Below, in pieces: positions 1 to 5,215 of a stretch of 12,717 nt of DNA. Made by a program: the position numbers and the translations under genes. Every line of letters starts with the position of its first letter. The stretch's first letter is position 1. The DNA is from Comamonadaceae bacterium. Lineage in GTDB: Bacteria > Pseudomonadota > Gammaproteobacteria > Burkholderiales > Burkholderiaceae. Location: NCBI GenBank assembly GCA_947505995.1, contig CANNNB010000049.1:1-12717 (forward strand). The letters run 5' to 3'. Under the pieces are notes generated by a model. That model worked only from the letters and a program-made list of their open reading frames with translations. It was not told the origin of the DNA and ran no database searches.

Positions 1-100
1 AATTGCACAAGGCGAAGTTGTCATCGTGGACGACCGCTATGGCATCCGCTTGACTGATATCATTTCACCATCGGAGCGTTTACGGAAATCCAAAAATTGA
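1..100 (+). CDS. fliN: Flagellar motor switch protein FliN, C-terminal end (partial)
   Basis: This is the last 32 codons of a gene that begins before the window; the reading frame starts at base 2 and stops with TGA at 98-100. The visible peptide contains GEVVIVDDRYGIRLTDII followed by a short basic tail. That is the typical end of the SpoA (surface presentation of antigens) domain of FliN, with the Gly-Glu-Val-Val strand and the Gly-Ile-Arg-Leu-Thr-Asp motif. FliN forms the lower part of the cytoplasmic C-ring, which sets rotation direction and docks the export ATPase complex. The gene directly behind it is fliO, the usual fliN-fliO order, and the stop codon is embedded in the TTGA overlap with the fliO start. 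FliY or another SpoA protein would be possible from so short a tail, but the context strongly favours FliN. Confidence 0.9.
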   Translation, partial: IAQGEVVIVDDRYGIRLTDIISPSERLRKSKN

Positions 101-549
101 CCCACCTGTCCCCCTTGTCGCGACTTTCAGCATTTGTCTTATTAGGCATTTTCTCTATCAGCGCTCAAGCGCAAGCCCTGTCAGCGCCAGTCACTGGTAG
201 CTCGTCTGGCTCATCGTCGTCTGTATGGGGCGGGGCTTGGCTGGGCTTGGTCACACTCAGCTTGTTGGTGGTGTTGGCAGCCGTGGTGGTCTGGCTCTTC
301 CGTCGTGGCGCACAAAACACCACAGTGGGCGGGCAAATTCAATTGTTAGCGGCTTTTCCAGTGGGCCCGCGCGAGCGTTTGCTGGTGGTTCGCATGCAAG
401 ACCGTATTTTGGCATTGGGCCACACGCCCACGCAAATCAGCTTGTTGGCTGAATTAGACGACTTCGAACCCACGGCCAACTCTGGTTCATTGCCATCGGG
501 ATTTGCCGGACAACTCATGACCCTGCTTTCTGGAAAGAATGGCGCATGA
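97..549 (+). CDS. fliO: Flagellar biosynthetic protein FliO
   Basis: FliO is a small bitopic inner-membrane protein that helps FliP assemble into the type III export gate; it is not thought to remain in the finished structure. The 150-residue product begins with a hydrophobic signal-like segment (about residues 10-27, ending in AQAQA) and a Ser/Gly-rich linker. One clear membrane helix follows (about 48-68, ending in a WLFRR stop-transfer sequence). The cytoplasmic domain has the FliO-type pattern: a GPRERLLVV strand, then an ILALGHTPTQISLL strand. The start is TTG at 97, overlapping the fliN stop as TTGA; a GGA lies about 10 bases upstream, and no better start exists nearby. The end overlaps the fliP start as ATGA, suggesting translational coupling. 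FliO is the least conserved gene of the cluster, so the identification rests on topology plus position between fliN and fliP. Confidence 0.9.
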   Translation: MTHLSPLSRLSAFVLLGIFSISAQAQALSAPVTGSSSGSSSSVWGGAWLGLVTLSLLVVLAAVVVWLFRRGAQNTTVGGQIQLLAAFPVGPRERLLVVRMQDRILALGHTPTQISLLAELDDFEPTANSGSLPSGFAGQLMTLLSGKNGA

Positions 550-1289
550 GGTTCTTTAGCCTCAAATGGCTTGTCGCCATTGCCCTCCTGCTGTGTTGCG
601 GTTGGGCAGCGGCCCAGAACTTACCGCTGGTCACTTCAAGTACTTCCAAAGCCGGCACTGTGTATGCCGTGCCAGTGCAAACATTGTTGGCCTTAACGGC
701 CCTTTCTTTTTTACCGGCTGCGCTCATGCTCATGACCAGCTTTATTCGAATTCTCATTGTGTTTTCTATGCTGAGGCAAGCCTTGGGGCTGCAAAGCATG
801 CCGCCCAATTTGGTCTTGATTGGCCTTTCGGTGTTCCTTACTTTTTTTGTCATGAACCCCGTGCTTGAGTCCATGTACCGGGATGCTTATTTGCCCTTGG
901 CCAGCGGCAAAATTGGCTTTGAAGAAGCGGTCAACATTGGTACCGAGCCTTTGAAGCAATTCATGCTTAGCCAAACCAACAAGGACGATCTGAGCCTCTT
1001 TGCCAAGCTCTGGGGCAAGCCCATTGAAACCCGGGCCGATGTGCCCATGACGGTTCTCATTCCTGCCTTTGCCGTATCTGAAATCAAAACAGGTTTCTTG
1101 TTTGGCTTCCTCATTTACTTGCCCTTCTTGGCCATCGATTTTGCAGTTGCTAGCATCTTGACTTCATTGGGCATGGTCATGGTCTCGCCCATGATGTTCT
1201 CGCTGCCACTCAAGTTGGTGGTGTTTGCGCTGGCTGACGGTTGGTCGCTCTTGGCCGCGTCATTGGTTAACAGTTTCAAGGTCACCTAA
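546..1289 (+). CDS. fliP: Flagellar export gate protein FliP
   Basis: FliP forms the pentameric core of the FliPQR export gate at the centre of the MS ring, through which axial proteins are secreted. The 247-residue product has a cleavable signal peptide (about residues 1-23, ending AAA before QNLP). A conserved membrane block follows (about 64-82, SFIRILIVFSMLRQALG), then the periplasmic loop starting near RDAYLPL. Next comes the PAFAVSEIKTGF segment (173-184), which resembles the FliP family signature but has Leu-Phe after the GF where Lys/Arg and Ile/Met are usual. The last conserved part, PFLAIDFAVASIL then MVMVSPMMFSLPLK, contains the Met-rich loop known as a gasket in the gate. The length matches the family (about 245). 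The ATG at 546 sits in an ATGA overlap with fliO and has GGAAAG at 532-537. fliQ begins one base after the stop codon. Confidence 0.97.
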   Translation: MRFFSLKWLVAIALLLCCGWAAAQNLPLVTSSTSKAGTVYAVPVQTLLALTALSFLPAALMLMTSFIRILIVFSMLRQALGLQSMPPNLVLIGLSVFLTFFVMNPVLESMYRDAYLPLASGKIGFEEAVNIGTEPLKQFMLSQTNKDDLSLFAKLWGKPIETRADVPMTVLIPAFAVSEIKTGFLFGFLIYLPFLAIDFAVASILTSLGMVMVSPMMFSLPLKLVVFALADGWSLLAASLVNSFKVT

Positions 1290-1290
1290 G

Positions 1291-1560
1291 ATGGATTCAG
1301 GCTTCGTCATTGAAGTTGCTTTCAGAGCACTTTGGATGGCCTTTGTCTTAAGCGGGCCAGTGCTTATTTCATTGCTTATCGTGGGACTGATCATCGGTAT
1401 TATTCAAGCGGCCACTTCGGTCAATGAAAGCTCGGTGGCGTTCATTCCTAAGTTGGTTGTGATTGCCGTGGTCATGCTCATTGCAGGCCCAGTTAGTCTT
1501 GCAATTTTTGTGGATTACCTGCGCGAGGTCATTCAAGAGTTGCCCGAAATTCTGCGGTAA
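1291..1560 (+). CDS. fliQ: Flagellar export gate protein FliQ
   Basis: FliQ is a small two-helix membrane protein, four copies of which wrap around FliP/FliR in the export gate. The 89-residue product has the family's usual length and hairpin layout. Helix 1 covers the LSGPVLISLLIVGLIIGII stretch; the conserved QAATSVNESSVAFIPK loop comes next; helix 2 is LVVIAVVMLIAGPVSLAIF; and a short acidic/amphipathic tail ends the protein. The ATG at 1291 was chosen because it gives the standard FliQ N-terminus (MDSGFVIE) and has AAGG at 1278-1281. The frame is open further upstream to 1225, but that would add 22 residues lying inside fliP that do not look like FliQ. It lies one base after fliP and five bases before fliR, consistent with one polycistronic transcript. 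Confidence 0.97.
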   Translation: MDSGFVIEVAFRALWMAFVLSGPVLISLLIVGLIIGIIQAATSVNESSVAFIPKLVVIAVVMLIAGPVSLAIFVDYLREVIQELPEILR

Positions 1561-1565
1561 CCCCC

Positions 1566-2345
1566 ATGCTACCGATCAGCCCAGATTGGATGACGCAAAC
1601 AGCCACCATCTGGATGCTCATTTCTGTGCGACTCTTGGGTTGCTTCATGACCATGCCCTTGTTTGCATTTCGCTCAGCCCCCATGCGATTGCGCGTCTTG
1701 CTGGCTTTGGTCATTGCATTTGCACTCGTGCCCCTGGTTCAATCCGACCTTCCTCCTCTTTCCAGTATGCCGCCAGGCTATGCCTTGGTGTTTGTTGAGT
1801 TGGCTGTGGGCCTGACATCTGGCTGGATGGTCAGAATTGGCTTGACGGCCGTAGACATGCTGGCCGACATACTGTCGCAACAATCCGGTTTGAGCTTTGC
1901 GGCCACCTTGCAACACGATGCCAATTTGGCTTCTGGTTTGGTAGGCGAGTTTTTGGGTTTGTTGGCCATTGCGCTGGCCTTCACCTTGAACATTCATTTG
2001 GTCATGCTGGAGTTGCTGGTGAACAGCTTCAAAGTATTGCCTTTAGGCACTTGGCCCGCTGCTTGGAACTGGAGTTCTGTGCTGGGCTTGGTTCAAGATG
2101 CCTTCTCTTTAGGCTTGGTCTTGGCCCTGCCCGCCATCGTCATTTACTTTTTGTTCAACATGACGCAGGCCATCTTGGCTCGGGTCAGCCCGCAGATGAA
2201 TCTTTTCTCGGTAGGCTTTGCCATCATGATTCCTGTGGCCTTTGTGGTGGTGGTTTTGTTGTTGCCCTCTTTCACCGACTTGGTTCAAACCGCCTTTGAG
2301 TCACCCTTTGAATTGATTCGCGCTGGGTTTGGTCCTAAGACCTAG
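1566..2345 (+). CDS. fliR: Flagellar export gate protein FliR
   Basis: FliR is the single-copy subunit that completes the FliP5-FliQ4-FliR1 export gate and contacts FlhB. The 259-residue product has the family's usual length. It shows about six hydrophobic segments: near 15-33, 42-60, 70-88, 125-150, 175-197 and 215-236. Recognisable FliR features are the VRLLGCFMTMPLF segment near the N-terminus, the LTAVDMLADILSQQSGLSFA loop, and the QAILARVSPQMNLFSVGF block, which corresponds to the family's conserved R-x-x-P-Q-x-N-x-F-x-x-G motif. The ATG at 1566 follows the fliQ stop by five bases. The last 11 bases overlap the 3' end of flhB on the other strand, so there is no room for an intergenic terminator. 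In many bacteria flhB follows fliR on the same strand; here it is inverted. Confidence 0.96.
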   Translation: MLPISPDWMTQTATIWMLISVRLLGCFMTMPLFAFRSAPMRLRVLLALVIAFALVPLVQSDLPPLSSMPPGYALVFVELAVGLTSGWMVRIGLTAVDMLADILSQQSGLSFAATLQHDANLASGLVGEFLGLLAIALAFTLNIHLVMLELLVNSFKVLPLGTWPAAWNWSSVLGLVQDAFSLGLVLALPAIVIYFLFNMTQAILARVSPQMNLFSVGFAIMIPVAFVVVVLLLPSFTDLVQTAFESPFELIRAGFGPKT

Positions 2346-3459
2346 TTTCAAGGTCTGGCAGAACCCCAATTTCAGGCAGTGGCAACTCGTCTGCCGCCGT
2401 GGCCTGTTTCAACTCATAAGCCCATGCCAGCACTTTGGCGACCACCTCAAACAAGGGTGCAGGAATAGGCTCTCCCACTTTCAAGTGCTTGTGCAGCAAG
2501 CGGGCCAGCGGCGGTATGCGCGCTACAGGCACCTGCTTGTCCTTGGCCACGCGCTGAATGAGCAAGGCCATTTCGTCCATGCCTTTGGCCACCACAATGG
2601 GGGCGCGCATTTTTTCAGAGTCGTACCTTAACGCAACCGAGTAGTGATCGGGATTGGCCAGTACCACGTCGGCTCTTTCCATAGCAGACATCATGCGAGA
2701 CGAAGCAATTTGACGTTGGCGCTGCCTGAGGCGGTTTTTCAGCTCCGGCGAGCCCTCGCTCTCCTTCATCTCCTGCTTCATCTCTTCTTGGCTCATCTTC
2801 ATGCGCTTGGAGAAGCTGAACCACTGAATGACCACATCGACTGCCGCCACCACCACAATAGGCAACAGCAGCAGTAGCAAGCCGATTTCGATCAGCCCTA
2901 GGCTGTTGGCAAGCGCTTGGTTTAAATCCTGCCTAGAAAGTACGCTGAGGTTGCCAATGAGGCTGGTGACGTAGGCCACGCCCACGCCGAACACCACAAT
3001 GACTTTCAAAATGTTCTTGGCCACCTCGGTCAGGGTGTCGGTTGAAAAAATTCGGCCCAAGCCAGCAAATGGGTCGAGACGACCAGGATTGAGTTTGAAG
3101 GCCCAAACCGGCTGAAACTTCACCATGGCCAAGGGCGCCAAGGCCGAGACCACCCACAAGGGCAAGACGATGGCCAAAATCCACATCATGGCATTGACCA
3201 AAGGGCCACTGGCCCAATCGATCAAATGGTTTTGCCAATCTTCGGTGGTGCCAAACGTCAGGCCTTGCTTGACCAATTCCACCAAGCCCTTCATCAAGGA
3301 ACCACCAATTCCCACAAAAACGGCTGCAAACAGCAAGAGTATCAAGAAGGTGGTGAGGTCGCGTGACTGTGCAAACTGCCCATCTTCGCGTGCGCGTTCA
3401 AGCCGCCGCTCGGTCGGGTCTAGTTGTTTTTCTTCACTGGTGTCTGAGGACTCTGCCAA
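2335..3459 (-). CDS. flhB: Flagellar export apparatus protein FlhB (substrate-specificity switch)
   Basis: FlhB associates with the FliPQR gate and controls the change from rod/hook to filament-type export by autocleavage. The 374-residue form begins MAESSDTSEEK, followed by the family's DPTERRLERAREDGQ and SRDLTTF motifs. Four membrane segments lie near residues 37-56, 93-113, 150-169 and 187-213. Then come a charged linker (MKQEMKESEGSPELKNR) and the cytoplasmic FlhBC domain. The cleavage site reads N269-P270-D271-H272, where the family norm is NPTH. The C-terminal domain is otherwise standard (HYSVALRYD, then RIPPLARLLH) with an acidic/proline tail. The start is uncertain. TTG at 3459 gives a family-like N-terminus and places the cleavage Asn at 269, as in Salmonella. 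A TTG at 3501 would add 14 untypical residues. Neither has a strong ribosome-binding site. The gene lacks an adjacent flhA and converges on fliR. Confidence 0.93.
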   Translation of the reverse strand: MAESSDTSEEKQLDPTERRLERAREDGQFAQSRDLTTFLILLLFAAVFVGIGGSLMKGLVELVKQGLTFGTTEDWQNHLIDWASGPLVNAMMWILAIVLPLWVVSALAPLAMVKFQPVWAFKLNPGRLDPFAGLGRIFSTDTLTEVAKNILKVIVVFGVGVAYVTSLIGNLSVLSRQDLNQALANSLGLIEIGLLLLLLPIVVVAAVDVVIQWFSFSKRMKMSQEEMKQEMKESEGSPELKNRLRQRQRQIASSRMMSAMERADVVLANPDHYSVALRYDSEKMRAPIVVAKGMDEMALLIQRVAKDKQVPVARIPPLARLLHKHLKVGEPIPAPLFEVVAKVLAWAYELKQATAADELPLPEIGVLPDLETRS

Positions 3460-3670
3460 TTCACATCTTTGAGGTTGCGTTTTCGCGGCATAAATTGCCA
3501 AGGGCCAACAAGTACGGCCTGCAATTTTTGCCGTGAAAACCAGTTAAGGATTGGATTTAGGCTATTTGTACCACTTAAAGCACCTAACTTTGGTGTTTTT
3601 AGAGGTTTTAGTGGGTTGGCACGCTGTTTGCGAAGTATCTAAGAAATTTGATTAATTGATTGGACCCAAC
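3460..3670. promoter_or_regulatory. Divergent intergenic region between flhB and flgB
   Basis: This is the only sizeable non-coding stretch in the window. It must carry the upstream signals of flhB (leftward) and of the flg operon (rightward). It is more AT-rich than the flanking genes. Rightward, a strong sigma-54 promoter is visible (listed separately). Leftward, I could not find a convincing sigma-70, sigma-54 or sigma-28 promoter for flhB. There is no tRNA, small ORF or clear terminator hairpin. An imperfect inverted repeat at 3571-3595 could be a regulator site but is weak. Confidence 0.6.
3617..3631 (+). promoter_or_regulatory. Sigma-54 (RpoN) -24/-12 promoter for the flg operon
   Basis: The sequence is TGGCAC-GCTGT-TTGC, an exact match to the -24/-12 core TGGCAC-N5-TTGC. 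The invariant GG is at 3618-3619 and the invariant GC at 3630-3631, with the required 10 bases between them. Transcription would start near 3643, giving a leader of about 28 bases to the GTG start of flgB. Sigma-54 promoters need an ATP-dependent enhancer-binding activator, so a FleQ/FlrC-type regulator is implied; none is encoded in this window. Sequence match and position are seen directly; activity is inferred. Confidence 0.85.
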
Positions 3671-4087
3671 GTGAACACCGCACCCCGATTTGATCCGCTG
3701 AACTTTGGAGAGGCTGCACTCAAACTGCGCAGTCTTCGCCATGAGTTGCTCAGCTCAAATTTGGTCAACGCAGACACGCCCCATTACAAAGCTCGTGACA
3801 TCGATTTTCAATCGGTGTTGATGCAGCGCTTGTCTGGTCAATCCAGCCCATCTTCTGTGAGCCTTGATCGCACGCATCAAGGTCACTTTCAAATGACGTC
3901 CTCTATGCAGTCACCCAAGCAAATGTTTCGCGTGGGTGTGCAGCCTTCTTTGGACGGCAACACTGTCGACCCCGACATTGAGCGGGGTCACTTTGTGAAG
4001 AACGCATTTTTCACGGAGGCTGCATTGAGCTTTTTGGGCTCCACCTTGCGCACCCGTTTGTCTGCCATCACAGGTCAGCCATCATGA
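3671..4087 (+). CDS. flgB: Flagellar basal-body rod protein FlgB
   Basis: FlgB is a proximal rod subunit, exported through the flagellar type III apparatus and built onto the MS ring/FliE base. The 138-residue product carries the N-terminal rod motif SSNLVNADTPHYKAR at about residues 28-42. It has the variable Ser/Gln-rich middle and the NTVDPDIERGHFVKNAFF segment typical of FlgB, and ends in a helical tail. GTG at 3671 is preferred. It places the ALKLR helix at the usual distance from the N-terminus, has GGA at 3662-3664, and leaves a normal leader after the sigma-54 promoter. TTG at 3656 is an alternative adding five residues and would leave a leader of only about 13 bases. It is the first gene of the flg operon and overlaps flgC as ATGA. 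FlgB usually has flgA/flgM upstream; here flhB is there instead. Confidence 0.93.
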   Translation: MNTAPRFDPLNFGEAALKLRSLRHELLSSNLVNADTPHYKARDIDFQSVLMQRLSGQSSPSSVSLDRTHQGHFQMTSSMQSPKQMFRVGVQPSLDGNTVDPDIERGHFVKNAFFTEAALSFLGSTLRTRLSAITGQPS

Positions 4088-4488
4088 GTTTATTAGGCAC
4101 TTTTGATGTGGGCACAACCGGTTTGGTGGCGCAGTCATTGCGCCTTAACTTGATTGCATCCAACGTGGCCAACGCAGAAACAGCAGTGACTGCCGATGGC
4201 CAACCCTATCGCTCACGCCATGTGGTTTTTCAATCAGAAGCTCGCGCAGGCCGTGTGGGTCAAGGCGTGAAAGTGGCGCGCATTGTTGAAAGCACGGCCG
4301 AGCCGCGCATGGAATATCGCCCTGGCCATCCATTGGCCAACCCACAAGGCTATATCACGATGCCCAACGTGAACCCTGCAGAGCAGATGGTTGACATGGT
4401 CTCGGCCTCACGTGCCTACCAGTTCAACATCGAGATGATGAACACCACCAAACAACTCATGCTCAAGACCTTGGATCTGGGCAAATAA
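4084..4488 (+). CDS. flgC: Flagellar basal-body rod protein FlgC
   Basis: FlgC is a proximal rod protein exported through the flagellar type III system; it lies between FlgB and the distal rod. The 134-residue product matches the family length exactly. It begins MSLLGTFDVGTTGLVAQ, then has the rod-family motif LIASNVANAET at about residues 23-33 and PYRSRHVVF at about 41-49. A FlgC-typical segment NVNPAEQMVDMVSASRAYQFN is split across about residues 98-118, and the protein ends in the helical NTTKQLMLKTLDLGK tail. The ATG overlaps the flgB stop (ATGA), which suggests coupled translation. The next gene, flgD, follows after 11 bases that include a good ribosome-binding site. Confidence 0.96.
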   Translation: MSLLGTFDVGTTGLVAQSLRLNLIASNVANAETAVTADGQPYRSRHVVFQSEARAGRVGQGVKVARIVESTAEPRMEYRPGHPLANPQGYITMPNVNPAEQMVDMVSASRAYQFNIEMMNTTKQLMLKTLDLGK

Positions 4489-4499
4489 AGGAAGCAACG

Positions 4500-5177
4500 A
4501 TGTCAACCACGATCAATAACATTCCCGTTTACGACCCTAGCGCAGCGCCTGTGCAAAGCACCAGCAATGGCACTTCGGCCGCAGACCTTTCAAAGAACTT
4601 TTTGAAGATGCTGACGGTTCAATTGCAAAACCAAGATCCCATGAACCCCATGGACAACGCAGCCATGACTTCACAGTTGGCGGCACTCAACCAAGTTGAT
4701 GGCATTAACAAACTGAACACGTCTGTGAGCGCATTGGTGGCTCAAATGCAATCCGCCAACTTCATGAACTTGTCTTCAAGTGTGGGCAAAACAGCTTTGG
4801 CTGAGGGCTCGCAGGTGTACTTTGCTGGCCGCGCAGTGGGCATGGCCGCTAAATTGGATACGCCCGCAGCTTCATTGAAAGCTGTGATTCGCGACAGCGA
4901 CAGCCAAATTGTGAATCAATTTGATTTTGGTCCAACACCCTCTGGCATGACCGATTTCATTTGGGACGGTGGCAACGACTCAGGCACGCAAGTGGCCTCT
5001 GGTTTGTACACCCTGGAACTGATTGCCACCGATGCACAAGGCAAAACCACATCGCCAACCGCTTATGTGGGCTCGCTGGTAGCCAGCATTGGTCAAGAAG
5101 GCGCAGACATGAAAGTAGGCCTGAGCGACGGACGAAACATTTTGACCACTGACATCGTCAAGTGGTTGGCCATTTAA
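4500..5177 (+). CDS. flgD: Flagellar hook assembly (hook cap) protein FlgD
   Basis: FlgD forms the temporary cap under which FlgE subunits assemble; it is replaced by FlgK when the hook is complete. The 225-residue product starts with a disordered Ser/Thr/Ala-rich leader, then the hallmark FLKMLTVQLQNQDPMNPMD (about residues 34-52) and SQLAALNQVDGINKLN. The C-terminal half is a beta-rich FlgD domain: the conserved FIWDGGNDSGTQVASGLYTL segment, then the strand-rich end with VASIGQEG and a DIVKWL tail. The length is close to that of enteric FlgD. AAAGGA at 4487-4493 upstream of the ATG gives strong translation initiation. The gene sits between flgC and flgE, the standard order. Confidence 0.95.
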   Translation: MSTTINNIPVYDPSAAPVQSTSNGTSAADLSKNFLKMLTVQLQNQDPMNPMDNAAMTSQLAALNQVDGINKLNTSVSALVAQMQSANFMNLSSSVGKTALAEGSQVYFAGRAVGMAAKLDTPAASLKAVIRDSDSQIVNQFDFGPTPSGMTDFIWDGGNDSGTQVASGLYTLELIATDAQGKTTSPTAYVGSLVASIGQEGADMKVGLSDGRNILTTDIVKWLAI

Positions 5178-5203
5178 TTTTTGACAAATCAACTGTTTAA
5201 CTT

Positions 5204-5208
5204 GAGGA
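5204..5208 (+). promoter_or_regulatory. Ribosome-binding site of flgE
   Basis: GAGGA lies seven bases before the ATG of flgE, in the 38-base gap after flgD. It is one of the two clearest Shine-Dalgarno sequences in the window (with that of flgG), as expected for a subunit needed in large numbers. The gap shows no recognisable promoter or hairpin. Confidence 0.75.
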
Positions 5209-5215
5209 CATTGAC

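Noticed and set aside
1225..1290. Upstream extension of the fliQ frame
   Set aside because: It lies inside fliP, gives 22 residues unlike any FliQ N-terminus, and ATG 1291 gives the exact family length.
3460..3501. Longer flhB starting at TTG 3501
   Set aside because: The 14 extra residues do not resemble FlhB N-termini, no ribosome-binding site is visible, and TTG 3459 places the cleavage Asn at residue 269 as in Salmonella. Kept as an alternative only.
3521..3535. Possible leftward sigma-54 promoter for flhB (CACGGC then TTGC on the minus strand)
   Set aside because: The GG-to-GC spacing is eight bases rather than the required ten, and the -24 half does not match.
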